From Hyphococcus sp. (GTDB taxonomy: Bacteria; Pseudomonadota; Alphaproteobacteria; Caulobacterales; Parvularculaceae), in the NCBI GenBank assembly GCA_021776335.1, contig JAJFGB010000007.1, forward strand, positions 124,001 through 188,000: 64,000 nucleotides of DNA, given 5' to 3'. The position numbers were made by a program, and so were the translations under genes. The notes beneath the pieces are model-generated. The model was not told the origin of the DNA, ran no database searches, and saw only the letters and a list, made by a program, of their open reading frames with translations. Numbering within the stretch: position 1 is the stretch's first letter; each line of letters opens with the position of its first letter. Shown in pieces: positions 27,104-37,077 of this stretch.

Positions 27104-27201
27104 TGCCACGAAACGCTGTCCCGGGATTCGTGAGACTGAAATTCCGGGACCGCGCTTTGTTAAAGAAATCAAAAAGCCAATAGTGGTCGTTAAACGACTT
27201 G

Positions 27202-29106
27202 TTATTCAGCGGCGTGTTTGTGGTCACCGAACTGCAAATCGGCGAGCCGCGCATAAAGCCCGCCGCGAGCGAGCAATTCTTCATGGGAGCCCTGGTCGAT
27301 AATCCGGCCATCTTCCATCACTGCAATAATGTCGGCGCTCAAAACCGTCGCCAGACGGTGCGCAATAACCACCGTCGTGCGGTCGGCGGAGATCGTCGCA
27401 AAGGCTTCCTGAATGGCGCGCTCGCTTTCAGAATCGAGTGCGCTGGTGGCTTCATCCAACAGCAAGATTGGCGCGTCGCGCAAAATCGCGCGGGCGATCG
27501 CCAGCCGTTGACGTTGACCGCCGGAAAGAGTTGCAGCGCTTTCACCGAGCTGGGTGTCATAGCCTTCTGGCAGCGCTGAAATGAAGTCGTGGGCGTTTGC
27601 CGCGCGCGCCGCATCGCGGACCTCTTCGTCGCTCGCTGACGGTCGGCCGAAGCGGATATTGTCTGCGGCGGAGCCCGCAAAAAGGGGCGCGTTTTGCTGC
27701 ACAACCGCGATAGCGCCGCGCAGCTCTGTCGGATCGAGCTCCTTGATGTCAACGTTGTCGACTTGGATGGCGCCGCTGCGGGGATCGTAAAACCGCAACA
27801 TCAGCTGAAACATCGTGCTTTTACCGGCGCCCGATGGGCCGACAAGGGCTACAGTCTGGCCGGGCGCAACGCGCAGGGAAACATCGCGCAATGTCTGCGT
27901 ATCAGGGCGGGCCGGGTAATAAAAATCAACCCGGTCGAGCTTGATCTCACCGCGGATCGGCGCCGGAAGCGTTTTTGGCGCTGCGGGCGCCGTAATATCG
28001 GACTTTGCCGCAAGAAGTTCCATCAGCCGTTCAGTAGCGCCGGCCGCGCGCATCACTTCAGCATAGGTTTCGGTCAAAAGACCAACACCGCTCACCGAGA
28101 CGAAAGCGTACATTACAAATTGTGTCATGGCGCCCGGCGTGATGGCGCCGCCTTTCACCTGAACGGCGCCGAACCACAAAACAGCGATCAGACCCGAGAG
28201 AATGAAGGAGAAAATAATGCCGGTCATATAAGAGCGGACGCGCACACGGCGCAGCGCGACATCAAAAGTTGCCTCCACGGCGTCGGCGAAGTTTGACTTT
28301 TCTTCATTTTCGCGTGTGAACGCCTGCACTGTCTCCACCGCGCGAAGGCTCTCGCTGGCGCGCGCCGAGGCGTCAGCAAGGCTGTCTTGGCTTGACCTCG
28401 AAAGTCTTTGTACGCGTTGGCCGAACAGCAATATGGGTCCCAGGATCAGCGGGCCGACGGCTAACACCATGAGCGCCAGCTTCCAGCTGACAACAAGCAT
28501 TAAAATGAGCGCCCCGAGCGTGGTGGCGATCGTCCGTAATGCAACGGATATGGAAGAGCCGACGACCGTTTGGATGAGGGTCGTATCGGTCGTTAGTCGC
28601 GACAAGACTTCGCCGGTGCGCACATTGGCGTAAAAGCCGGGGCTAAGATCAACAAGGTGATCATAGACCGCCCGCCGCAAATCAGCGACGACACGCTCAC
28701 CAAGGCGGCTGATAAAATAATATCGCAGCGCGCTGGCGATTCCCAATAGCAGCGCCACGATGATCCCCACGCCGAAATAACCGGCAAGCTGGTCGCCGAA
28801 CGCAAAGCGCGTGCACAGTTCGGATGTTGCTGCGCCGGAAAAACCACAATCGACAACAAGACGAAATGCGGCGGGCAATAAAAGCGTCAGCCCGGCAGCC
28901 AGCGTCAGAAAAACGGTAAAGGCAAATATGAGGCCGGGATAATTGAGGATAAACGGGATAAGCCGGCGCAAGGGTTTTGTGCTTCGGGCTTTTTCCCGAT
29001 GGGCGCGATCGCGTTCAATCTCAGATGCGAAAGACGATCCGCGATCCGCATCGGCGCGCGTGCTCGATATGTCGCTGTTTGAACTGTTCGGCAGGCCCTG
29101 CGCCAT
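27202..29106 (-). CDS. ABC transporter, fused permease and ATPase (exporter type)
   Basis: A 634-aa half-transporter of the MsbA/lipid-multidrug type. The first 45 residues are a polar extension. A six-helix ABC type-1 membrane domain (about 55-350) follows, then the ATPase with GPSGAGKST Walker A (about 430), LSGGQRQRLAIARA signature, ILLLDEATSALD Walker B and IAHRLATV switch region. I choose the ATG at 29106, which has GGAG nearby; the reading frame extends 37 codons further without support. It would work as a homodimer in the inner membrane. The substrate cannot be told from sequence. Confidence 0.92.
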   Translation of the reverse strand: MAQGLPNSSNSDISSTRADADRGSSFASEIERDRAHREKARSTKPLRRLIPFILNYPGLIFAFTVFLTLAAGLTLLLPAAFRLVVDCGFSGAATSELCTRFAFGDQLAGYFGVGIIVALLLGIASALRYYFISRLGERVVADLRRAVYDHLVDLSPGFYANVRTGEVLSRLTTDTTLIQTVVGSSISVALRTIATTLGALILMLVVSWKLALMVLAVGPLILGPILLFGQRVQRLSRSSQDSLADASARASESLRAVETVQAFTRENEEKSNFADAVEATFDVALRRVRVRSYMTGIIFSFILSGLIAVLWFGAVQVKGGAITPGAMTQFVMYAFVSVSGVGLLTETYAEVMRAAGATERLMELLAAKSDITAPAAPKTLPAPIRGEIKLDRVDFYYPARPDTQTLRDVSLRVAPGQTVALVGPSGAGKSTMFQLMLRFYDPRSGAIQVDNVDIKELDPTELRGAIAVVQQNAPLFAGSAADNIRFGRPSASDEEVRDAARAANAHDFISALPEGYDTQLGESAATLSGGQRQRLAIARAILRDAPILLLDEATSALDSESERAIQEAFATISADRTTVVIAHRLATVLSADIIAVMEDGRIIDQGSHEELLARGGLYARLADLQFGDHKHAAE

Positions 29107-29287
29107 TTCTTGCTCCAATGGTGGATGCGGTGAAACCGCGCGCATCAGCGGCCGATATAGGCGCTGGGTGAGGGCAGTACAATATTGAGGGTGTAATTCA
29201 GCTGAGATGGGCGCCAACCCACCTTATTTGTCGGTGTGTGCAGCCGACAAGGTCGCACCAGCGATGTTGGGCGTCGTTGATGCAAAG

Positions 29288-29325
29288 AAAAGCCTCCATC
29301 TCAGCGAAGAGATGGAGGCTTTTTT
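29288..29325. terminator. Strong rho-independent terminator between DUF885 and ABC genes
   Basis: A 15-bp perfect stem, AAAAGCCTCCATCTC (29288-29302) and GAGATGGAGGCTTTT (29309-29323), with a 6-nt loop and T tracts on both strands. It lies 34 bp past the DUF885 stop on the minus strand, so it should end that transcript before the ABC gene. Confidence 0.85.
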
Positions 29326-29358
29326 AAACGCGAGGAATGCTGCCAAAAAGGCAAATGT

Positions 29359-31227
29359 TTAGCCCGCATTCACTTCGGCAATCCAGTCATCGACCCGCCG
29401 TTCTAAAATAGTCAGCGGCATGGCGCCGCCGCTGAGTATGGTGTCGTGGAAGGCGCGAATATCAAACTTGTCGCCAAGTTCGCCTTCTGCTTTCTGGCGC
29501 AGTTCCAATATTTTCAGCATACCAATCTTATAACTGGTTGCCTGTCCTGGCAGCACCATGTAGCGACGTATTTCAGATTTCACCTGACCGTCGGGCGCTG
29601 CTGAATTACCTTGAAAATAATCAATGGCCTCCTGCTCGGTCCAGCCTTTGGCGTGAAGGCCTGTATCAACGACAAGCCGGATAGCGCGCCACATTTCAGA
29701 ACCGAGGCGTCCGAAATCAGAGAGCGGGTCCTCATAGGTGCCCGGAATTTCCTTGGCCAGCAATTCGGAATAAAGACCCCAGCCTTCTGAATAGGCGGTA
29801 AAATTCGCCTGGGTACGGAAGATGGGAATGCCCTCCAGTTCTTGTGCAATCGAAATCTGCATATGGTGGCCGGGCAGACCTTCATGATAAGCGATCACTT
29901 CAAGCTCGCGCTTTGGCATCGACTTCATGTCAGAAAGATGGGCGTAATAAACACCGGGACGCGAACCATCGGGTGTCGGCGGGAAATAATGTTGCGCGGC
30001 GCCGTCCTGCTCGCGGAATGGCTCAACGCGCTTTACCTCCAGATCCGCTTTCGGCAACAGGCCGAAATAGTCAGGCAAGACTGCCTTAATTTTGTCGATT
30101 GCCGCGGTCGCGTCATCGACATAGCCCTGTCGGCCTTCATCGGTGTTTGGATAGTAAAGACGTTCATCGTCTTTTTCGTTGCGCAAAAAAGCGAAAAACT
30201 CCTGCAACGTACCGTCAAAGCCAAACTCCTCCTTAACGCCTTCCATTTCACCGCGCAGGCGCGCGACTTCGGCAAGGCCGATCTCGTGGATTTCATCAGA
30301 GGTCAGGTTGGTTGTGGTCTGGTTCGCCAGGCGTTCGTTATAATAGGCGCCGCCATTGGGCAGAGCGCCGACGCCCTCAGCGATTTCGGGCGCATTGACA
30401 CGATCTTCTTCCTGCCAGGCAATCAGCCTTTGATAAGCGGGCTGCCAATCATTAATCAGGGTTGTGCGAATGTCTGTAGTCAGCTGGTCCGCCTTGGCTT
30501 GATCAATCACACCGCCATCGAGCAAACCTGCGATCTTTGCCTGCGCGTCACCCCAGATCGCGCTGTCTTCGCCACTGTCATCAAACGGCGCACCGGTAAT
30601 GATCTTTTGTGACTCTTCAATAACCTGTGCGAATGCAAAATGAGGTGGACGAACGCCCGTCGCGGCATTCATCTTTGAAAGAACAATCAATTGATCGATG
30701 CCTCTGGCCGACTCGCTAATGCGTGAGAGGTAATTATCCATATCCTCACCGTCTTCGACCTTGTGGAAGGCAATTAGCAATTGTGGGAAGAACCCGTGCA
30801 CGGCCTGCATTTGATCAAAGGTGTAGCCATTGGTTCTAAAAGGCAGCGCTGCTTCCTGCTGCTCCAGCTGATAAACCGCAATATCCCACGAAGTTTTCGC
30901 CTCGCGGGTCAGTTTGTCATAATCAAAATTCGCCTGCATTTCAGCGGTCGCAGCTCTCGTCCACTCAAGTTGCTCGTCCTGCGCTTCAATCGAGAAATCA
31001 TCGATTTTGTCCTGATCCGTATCGCGACCCAGGAAAGTCTTCGTTATCGGACTGAATTGAAGGTTTTCTTCAAACTTTTCATCGAACCAGACATTAAGCC
31101 GGTCCGTCTCGGCCTGGACCTCTTCGGCGGTGTAGGCGATGGCGGCCGGCTCGGAAGAAGTGTTCGCGCCCTGTTCGCAGGCGGTAAAGGCAAAAATAGT
31201 CAATAAAGCTGTCAGCGTCAGACGCAT
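29359..31227 (-). CDS. DUF885-family lipoprotein (putative metal-dependent hydrolase)
   Basis: A 622-aa envelope lipoprotein. The signal peptide MRLTLTALLTIFAFTAC ends in a lipobox with C17. The C-terminal half is the DUF885 domain; its metal site motif YHEGLPGHHMQ has H448, E449 and H454, an HExxxxH pattern reminiscent of zinc peptidases. PNGGAYYNERLA (about 290) and GVYYAHLSDM (about 425) also belong to the family. Some relatives are carboxypeptidase-like, but no activity can be asserted. GGAGATC upstream fits the start, and a strong terminator follows the gene. Confidence 0.9.
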   Translation of the reverse strand: MRLTLTALLTIFAFTACEQGANTSSEPAAIAYTAEEVQAETDRLNVWFDEKFEENLQFSPITKTFLGRDTDQDKIDDFSIEAQDEQLEWTRAATAEMQANFDYDKLTREAKTSWDIAVYQLEQQEAALPFRTNGYTFDQMQAVHGFFPQLLIAFHKVEDGEDMDNYLSRISESARGIDQLIVLSKMNAATGVRPPHFAFAQVIEESQKIITGAPFDDSGEDSAIWGDAQAKIAGLLDGGVIDQAKADQLTTDIRTTLINDWQPAYQRLIAWQEEDRVNAPEIAEGVGALPNGGAYYNERLANQTTTNLTSDEIHEIGLAEVARLRGEMEGVKEEFGFDGTLQEFFAFLRNEKDDERLYYPNTDEGRQGYVDDATAAIDKIKAVLPDYFGLLPKADLEVKRVEPFREQDGAAQHYFPPTPDGSRPGVYYAHLSDMKSMPKRELEVIAYHEGLPGHHMQISIAQELEGIPIFRTQANFTAYSEGWGLYSELLAKEIPGTYEDPLSDFGRLGSEMWRAIRLVVDTGLHAKGWTEQEAIDYFQGNSAAPDGQVKSEIRRYMVLPGQATSYKIGMLKILELRQKAEGELGDKFDIRAFHDTILSGGAMPLTILERRVDDWIAEVNAG

Positions 31228-31403
31228 GGTTGATCTCCAAAAAGGCGGGAATTTAATTGGCGATCATTCGCAGTTCTCGTCTTATTCTGCAAGCTGCGCA
31301 GTGTAAGGAAAAGGTCAATAATAGCTGAGCGCCCTCCTGCAGGACGCGGAAATTCGGTTTTTGACAATCCGATGATGCGCTCAGGCGGGCGCCACAAATA
31401 TCG

Positions 31404-31430
31404 CAGGCGTCGCAAATGTTGCGACGCCTG
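31404..31430. other. Perfect 12-bp hairpin between two lipoprotein genes
   Basis: CAGGCGTCGCAA (31404-31415) and TTGCGACGCCTG (31419-31430) pair perfectly around ATG. It lies between the VWA gene's stop (31484) and the start of DUF885 (31227). No T tract follows on either strand, so it may be a transcript-end stabiliser or an operator rather than a classic terminator. Confidence 0.5.
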
Positions 31431-31483
31431 ATTGAGACCGCCTGTACTATCTTTCAGACTACATGTCGTCGTCGTGGAGTGGT

Positions 31484-32131
31484 CTAGCGCCACATGACGT
31501 CGAGACTTTCCACATCATTGATGACCTGCCATTCGCCGCCGCCATTTTCCACGCGGTCGCGCCAGTCATCGATGCGGCTCATATATTCGCGGGGGTCGAT
31601 ATTATCGCTTCTGAGTTTTGTAACGTTGAGGGCAATGACGTCAAAGCCGTCAAGGGTCAGGGGGATGTCTCTTATATAGCCTTCCTGAAGATCTTCCTTG
31701 AGGTCGGAAAAGATGAAGATGATTTTCCGGCCGGTGTTTTTTTCAGTCAGAAATTCAGAGGCCTGGAGAACGCCGCCCGTAATGTCCGTATAAGAGGATG
31801 GCTTCACCTCGCTGACGAAAGCATCGATCGTCTCCCGGAATTGACGTTTTTGCTGGTTCGTTACTGAAGGGCGGTCGTCGAACTGCATCTTCGCAACAAT
31901 GTCACGTTCTGAAAAGCTGCCGGTATCGACCCGTGCGACGGCAAAGGCATCGCTCGGTTCGAGGCGCGCCAGGATCACATTGATGATCTGCTGGGCCTGG
32001 TCGACCTCTTCGGTGTAGGTTCCCGAAGTATCGATCAGCATATAGACGCCGGTATTGCGGGGCTGGGGTTCGGAACAGCTCGTAGCAAATATTGCTGCGG
32101 CGGCGCCTAACGCGAGGGATGTTTTTTTCAT
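31484..32131 (-). CDS. VWA-domain lipoprotein
   Basis: A 215-aa protein. MKKTSLALGAAAAIFATSC is a lipoprotein signal with C19. A von Willebrand A domain follows at once, with the metal-site DTSGT at 34-38 and TDITGGVLQAS (about 137) carrying the second and third MIDAS loops. I choose the ATG at 32131, which has GGGAG seven bases upstream. It lies 32 bp after the membrane-protein gene and is probably co-transcribed with it. VWA lipoproteins usually mediate protein-protein contact; the partner is likely the membrane protein. Confidence 0.88.
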   Translation of the reverse strand: MKKTSLALGAAAAIFATSCSEPQPRNTGVYMLIDTSGTYTEEVDQAQQIINVILARLEPSDAFAVARVDTGSFSERDIVAKMQFDDRPSVTNQQKRQFRETIDAFVSEVKPSSYTDITGGVLQASEFLTEKNTGRKIIFIFSDLKEDLQEGYIRDIPLTLDGFDVIALNVTKLRSDNIDPREYMSRIDDWRDRVENGGGEWQVINDVESLDVMWR

Positions 32132-32163
32132 GATCGTCTCCCAATGATTGGCTAACAGTCGCC

Positions 32164-33630
32164 TCAACTTGCAAGACGTTCTTCAACGTCTTGCATCATC
32201 GCTTTGGCGCCGACCGGCGCCGTTTTGCGGTGGGCGGCTTTTGCTTCGCTGTCACCGGCGCCCGTCAGGCGTTTTTCCACCCACAAAGGTGCAAAAATGA
32301 CGACGTCATATAGTTGGGCGAGCACCGCGGCGCCTTCATCAAAGCCTTGTGCAAGCAAACGGAGCATAAAGCTGGTGGTGAGCAGCAGGCCAGCCGCCGC
32401 CCAGCCAAGCACGGCACGCAGGGAGTGGACGAAAGTTTCCAGCGGGATCGCCACAAAAGTCAGCGCGAAAGGCAGAATAAAGCCCATGCCCATTTGCGCC
32501 GCCGTCGTGATCCACAAAAACGACGTCCCTGCAGCGATGCCGTCGCCGCGCAACAACGCGGCGGTGGCGAGTTCATCCTGCAATAACAGCTCACGCATAT
32601 AGGCAAGCCCGGCTTCAACGCAGGCAAGTGAAAACAAAAGGCCGAATGCGGTTATCGCCAGCTTCTGGCGAACGTGGTCAGGCAAGGCGCTGACCGCCGG
32701 AAACAGATTGGTGATGCGCAGACATTCCATTACGAAAAGACCCATGGAAAGCTCGACGAGAATGATTACCAGCGCCGCGATATCGGCCATTTGAAAGGCG
32801 CCGACATAGGCGTTGCCGCCAACCATTTCGGACATCGGTCGTGCGATCAGGTGAAAGTTTACAACGGCGCCGCCGGCGGCGACGATGAGCACAAGGCCGG
32901 CGATGAAAAATTGAACCAGCGCCGATGATTGTAGCGAAGCAGCGGCGCGGTCGGTGTCAGCACTGATCTCTTCATATTTTTTCATGTGTTGATCGACGGA
33001 CGCGGCGCGTGCATTTGTTGTTTCAAGGCGCGACTTCACCTCGCTGAGCAGCTTTAACGCCTCCCGCCAGGATGGCGCCATATCATTGAGGTGTTTGTGC
33101 CTCGTGCGGCAGTCTTTTCGGTAATCGTCACTCGCTTCATCGGCAGCGTCCTTAAACGAGCCATGAATGCTTTCGAGCACCTGGCGCAGCACGGGGTCGG
33201 CTTTGGCCGGAACCGCAGCGACGGCCTCGACGGCCTCCGCCCACCCTGGAGGAGCGGGCGGTGTCGCGGTGCTTTCAGCGTAATCATTGTCGAGATTGGT
33301 CGCTCGTTCGGCCAGCGCCTGGTGCAAGGACGGATATTGGCCGAGATCGCGGCGCACGGTGTCGCCGAAGCGTTCAAATTCGCGTTCGACCATGCGCGCG
33401 GCTGCGTCGCGCCCGGCTGCAAGAAGGACTTCGCGATTTCTCGCGGTCAAATTGGTGCGTGCGTCGATCAGCGACTGTGACGCAAAACGCAGCCCCTGTG
33501 CGATGGCGCGGCACATGGAAGCGATCAGGCCGCGCATGGGCGCGCGCGCAAAATACAAGGCGGCGACCGCGATCGCGATCAGGGCAAGCGTGTTCATCAG
33601 CTCTCCTCCGAAAAGTTCGGCGACTGTCAT
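32164..33630 (-). CDS. Multi-pass membrane protein with long cytoplasmic/periplasmic helix region
   Basis: A 488-aa protein I do not recognise. One hydrophobic segment near the N-terminus (MNTLALIAIAVAALYFA) is followed by about 220 largely polar residues with coiled-coil character. Five or so membrane segments follow between about 245 and 430 (for example SALVQFFIAGLVLIVAAGG). The ATG at 33630 has GAGGAGGGG upstream; a second start at 33597 also has GGAGGAG. It is followed by the VWA lipoprotein, and the two look like a two-gene unit at the cell envelope. Confidence 0.8.
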   Translation of the reverse strand: MTVAELFGGELMNTLALIAIAVAALYFARAPMRGLIASMCRAIAQGLRFASQSLIDARTNLTARNREVLLAAGRDAAARMVEREFERFGDTVRRDLGQYPSLHQALAERATNLDNDYAESTATPPAPPGWAEAVEAVAAVPAKADPVLRQVLESIHGSFKDAADEASDDYRKDCRTRHKHLNDMAPSWREALKLLSEVKSRLETTNARAASVDQHMKKYEEISADTDRAAASLQSSALVQFFIAGLVLIVAAGGAVVNFHLIARPMSEMVGGNAYVGAFQMADIAALVIILVELSMGLFVMECLRITNLFPAVSALPDHVRQKLAITAFGLLFSLACVEAGLAYMRELLLQDELATAALLRGDGIAAGTSFLWITTAAQMGMGFILPFALTFVAIPLETFVHSLRAVLGWAAAGLLLTTSFMLRLLAQGFDEGAAVLAQLYDVVIFAPLWVEKRLTGAGDSEAKAAHRKTAPVGAKAMMQDVEERLAS

Positions 33631-33780
33631 GACGCCCCTCCTCAATATTGATCATGCGTGTCGTTTCCGGCGTTGCGGTTTGCCGGATGCACATTGAGTG
33701 ATGGTATGAACCCCTCAGTATTCTCAAATTGCAAAAAGATTGGCGAGAAAGATCGACAAATTTTGACTATTCAATTGACA

Positions 33781-33838
33781 TAGTATGTATACAAACTAAA
33801 ATTAAATAGATTAAACTTTAGTTCCATGTGGAACTAAA
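33781..33838. promoter_or_regulatory. Two palindromes in the A+T-rich region upstream of the membrane-protein/VWA pair
   Basis: An imperfect 18-bp palindrome (33781-33798) is centred on TGTATACA, the GntR-like style of operator. A second palindrome has perfect 10-bp arms, TTTAGTTCCA (33817-33826) and TGGAACTAAA (33829-33838). On the plus strand TTGACA (33774-33779) and TAAAAT lie 16 bp apart across the first palindrome and could form a promoter, although no gene follows on that strand. No regulator gene is adjacent. Confidence 0.5.
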
Positions 33839-33918
33839 TCAAACTGTGATAAACTGGCTGGTTTGGTTGTTAAGGAGAGCCATCGGCGACGCTCGTCAGG
33901 CGCCTGTGAGAAACGCGC

Positions 33919-35538
33919 TTAATTCGCCGCTTTTATCATTGTCGCTGCTTTCTCGGCAATCATGATGGTTGGCGCGTTAGTGTTGCCCGATACAAGAAAC
34001 GGCATGATTGACGCGTCAACGACGCGCAATCCCGTCACACCATTTACACGCAACTCGGTATCCAGCACGGCGTCTGTATCGGACCCCATGCGACAGGTTC
34101 CAACCGGGTGATAAATAGTATCAGAACGCGCGCGAATATCGGCTTCGAGGGCCGCATCATCAGCATCATCCGCTACATAGAGCGCTTCGCCTTTGAAAGG
34201 CGCGAGGGCGGGGGCGCCGAAGATACGCTGAACCACCCGGGCGCCTTTTTTTAGCCGTGCGAGATCATCCTCGTGGTCCAGAAAATTTGGATCAATGGCG
34301 GGGGGCGCGGCGGGATCATTGCTTGCCAGTGTCACGCTGCCGCGGCTTTTCGGGCGTAAGACGCAGACGTGGCAGGAAATCCCGCTGCCAAGATGTTTTT
34401 TGCGCCCATGATCATCAACAAGCCCCGGCACGAAATGAAATTGTATATCGGCCTCGGTCTCGGCCGGGTCGGTTTTTAAAAACCCGCCCGCTTCAGCAAG
34501 GACCGATGTGAAAGGGCCTTCGCCTTTTTTGCGATAGGCGGAGAGCGCCGGGAAAAACTTACGCACCATTCCCAAATTTATGCCAACTGATTCAGACGAC
34601 GATGTTTTATAGAGCGCGGTCCAGTCGAGATGATCCTGTAGATTTTGGCCGACTGCTGGCAATTCATGGACGATGTCGATGCCGTGGTTGCGCAGATGCG
34701 TTGCCGGGCCGACGCCCGACAGCATCAGAAGCTGTGGTGATTGAAATGCGCCAGCGGAAAGAACAACCTCGCGTCTGGCGGCGACCGCCGCTGGCGTTTT
34801 ACCATGGCGAAACGCAACGCCGGAGGCGCGTTTTCCGTCAAACATGACTTTTTCAGCATGAGCGTCAGAAATCACCGTGAGATTTGCGCGTTCTTTTGCC
34901 GGATTGAGGTAAGCAACGGCGGTCGAACAGCGTCGGCCGTCACGCTGTGTCACCTGATAGTAACCCATGCCTTCCTGGTTCCCGGCGTTGAAGTCGCCAT
35001 TGACCGGCAGCTGCAGTTCGGCGGCAGCTTCAAGGAAGCTTTGCGAAAGCGGATTTTTATAACGTTGATCGGAAACGGTGAGCGGTCCGCCAGTGGCGTG
35101 ATACGCGTCTTCTCCCCGTTGATTGTCTTCGGCTTTCTTGAAAAATGGCAGGACATCGTCATAGGACCAGCCTGTCGCGCCATTGGCCGCCCAGCCGTCA
35201 TAATCTGCTTTTGATCCGCGAATGTAGATCATCGCGTTGATCGAACTCGATCCGCCCAGAACGCGCCCGCGCGGCTGATAGCACACGCGATTATCTAAAT
35301 GTTTTTGCGGAAGGGTGTCGAAGCGCCAGTTGGTCGGTGACCAGTCGGGAACGAAGGCAAAGCCCATAGGCGCGTGAATCAAGGGATCCTTGTCGGCGCC
35401 GCCTGCCTCCAGGAGGCAAACTGAAACAGAAGGGTCTTCCGACAAGCGGTTTGCCAGCACGCACCCAGCCGAGCCCGCGCCGACGATTACATAATCAAAT
35501 TCGCCAAGCGGTTCGCTTGCGCCATTTTCTGTTGTCAT
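33919..35538 (-). CDS. GMC-family FAD oxidoreductase (choline dehydrogenase-like)
   Basis: A 539-aa flavoenzyme that oxidises an alcohol. It has the FAD motif [18 protein letters not shown] (14-31), the GMC signature 1 around [20 protein letters not shown] (about 88), signature 2 around [17 protein letters not shown] (about 260), and the C-terminal HPVGTCRMG (about 477) with the catalytic His. It is the second gene of a pair with an aldehyde dehydrogenase 6 bp upstream, so the pair could oxidise an alcohol via its aldehyde to the acid. The order is typical for alcohol or polyethylene-glycol-type catabolism; the substrate is unknown. Confidence 0.93.
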   Translation of the reverse strand: MTTENGASEPLGEFDYVIVGAGSAGCVLANRLSEDPSVSVCLLEAGGADKDPLIHAPMGFAFVPDWSPTNWRFDTLPQKHLDNRVCYQPRGRVLGGSSSINAMIYIRGSKADYDGWAANGATGWSYDDVLPFFKKAEDNQRGEDAYHATGGPLTVSDQRYKNPLSQSFLEAAAELQLPVNGDFNAGNQEGMGYYQVTQRDGRRCSTAVAYLNPAKERANLTVISDAHAEKVMFDGKRASGVAFRHGKTPAAVAARREVVLSAGAFQSPQLLMLSGVGPATHLRNHGIDIVHELPAVGQNLQDHLDWTALYKTSSSESVGINLGMVRKFFPALSAYRKKGEGPFTSVLAEAGGFLKTDPAETEADIQFHFVPGLVDDHGRKKHLGSGISCHVCVLRPKSRGSVTLASNDPAAPPAIDPNFLDHEDDLARLKKGARVVQRIFGAPALAPFKGEALYVADDADDAALEADIRARSDTIYHPVGTCRMGSDTDAVLDTELRVNGVTGLRVVDASIMPFLVSGNTNAPTIMIAEKAATMIKAAN

Positions 35539-35544
35539 GATGCC

Positions 35545-36993
35545 CTAGAGGATTTTGCGCAGAAAGGAGAGAATCTTGTCGGTTTTCTCCGTATAAGGTG
35601 GATGTAGCAGCGCGGTGCCAGCAAATTTGCTCTGATAAAAGACCGGTTTCATGTGGGAAAAGGTCTCAAAACCTGTTTCGCCATGATAGGCGCCAACGCC
35701 GCTTTTGCCGACACCGCCAAAGGGGAGGTTTTCCTGTGCAAAGTGCCACAGCACATCATTGACCGTGACGCCGCCAGAAACAGTTTTTTCCAGCACGCGG
35801 TCACGCGCTACGCGGTCGTTGCCGAACCAGTATAGCGCCAGCGGTCGATCACCCTCATTGATCCGCGAAATCGCGTCATCCTGAGTTTTTGCCGACAGAA
35901 TGGGGAGGATCGGTCCGAAGATTTCTTCTTTCATGATGCCAATGTCTTCGGGCGGATCGACGACCAGCGTCAGCGGCAGCTTCCTCTGGGGGTGAAGGGC
36001 GTTTGCTGAACCCACCTCGATGATTTTCGCGCCGCGATCGCGTGCTTCTTCCACAAGGGTTTTCAGACGCGCAAAATGCCGGTCGGAAATAATCGACGTA
36101 TAATCTGCCGTTGTATCAATTTCCGGGTAGAGCGTCCGCGCCGCGTTCGCAATATCTTCGGCAACGGCATCGACTTTGTCGGGAGACGCCAGCACATAAT
36201 CCGGCGCGATACAGGTCTGGCCCGCATTGAGCATCTTGCCTTGCGCAATTGATGTTGCAGCCTTGGCGGTATCGGCGCTGTCATCGATGATAACCGGCGA
36301 CTTGCCGCCAAGCTCCAGCGTCACCGGCGTCAGGTTTTTTGCAGCGGCTTGCGCGACGCGAATGCCGACAGGGGTAGAGCCGGTAAAAAGCAGATGATCA
36401 AACGGCGTTTCAGTAAAAGCCTGACCGGTCTCAACGCCGCCGGTAATGACAGCGCATACGGTCTCGTCAAACTCCGATGCGATCGCTGCCCGCATTGCTT
36501 CGCTCGCATGAGGCGTTAACTCGCTTGGCTTGATCATCACGCGATTGCCGGCGGCAAGCGCAGCGATGACCGGCGTCAGCGCTAATTGTATGGGGTAGTT
36601 CCATGGGGATATGATCCCGATGACACCCAGCGGCTGCGGTTCGAGGCGGCTTTTCGCCGGCAGCATATGAGCGGGTGTCGCCACACCGCGCGGGCGTATC
36701 CATTTTTTGAGGTTTTTCTTCGCGAGTTTGGCGCCGGAGACCGTGATGACGATCTCAGACATGATGGTTTCGTGCCGTGCGCGATTGCCAAAATCTGCGT
36801 TGATCGCGTCGATGAATTTCTGCTCATTGGCCTCGGTCAGCCGAATGATTTTGTCGAGACTGGCCATGCGCTGATCATAGGAGATAAACGGCGCCGCGGC
36901 GTAAGCCTTCTTTTGCAGCGCAAAGACGCGATCAAGTTCCAGTTCGCCATCAGTTTTATTGGCGTCAAGAGGGCGGGCGGTGTCTGCAGCCAT
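35545..36993 (-). CDS. Aldehyde dehydrogenase (coniferyl-aldehyde dehydrogenase-like)
   Basis: A 482-aa NAD(P)-dependent aldehyde dehydrogenase. ISPWNYPIQLALTPVIAALAAG (about 129) and FTGSTPVGIRVAQAAA (about 204) form the cofactor site. LELGGKSP (about 226) carries the general base Glu, and NAGQTCIAPDYV (about 257) carries the nucleophilic Cys. KPVFYQSKFAGTALLHPPY near the C-terminus matches the membrane-leaning class 3/CALDH branch. AAAGGAAC precedes the ATG at 36993. It leads a two-gene operon with the GMC oxidoreductase. Confidence 0.93.
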   Translation of the reverse strand: MAADTARPLDANKTDGELELDRVFALQKKAYAAAPFISYDQRMASLDKIIRLTEANEQKFIDAINADFGNRARHETIMSEIVITVSGAKLAKKNLKKWIRPRGVATPAHMLPAKSRLEPQPLGVIGIISPWNYPIQLALTPVIAALAAGNRVMIKPSELTPHASEAMRAAIASEFDETVCAVITGGVETGQAFTETPFDHLLFTGSTPVGIRVAQAAAKNLTPVTLELGGKSPVIIDDSADTAKAATSIAQGKMLNAGQTCIAPDYVLASPDKVDAVAEDIANAARTLYPEIDTTADYTSIISDRHFARLKTLVEEARDRGAKIIEVGSANALHPQRKLPLTLVVDPPEDIGIMKEEIFGPILPILSAKTQDDAISRINEGDRPLALYWFGNDRVARDRVLEKTVSGGVTVNDVLWHFAQENLPFGGVGKSGVGAYHGETGFETFSHMKPVFYQSKFAGTALLHPPYTEKTDKILSFLRKIL

Positions 36994-37077
36994 GGGGCGT
37001 TCCTTTGAGGAGTAGGGATTTGCGCTGAAGTCTAGGATATGTGCCGCCCAAGTCTACTGTCTTAGGCGCCTGGGGTT

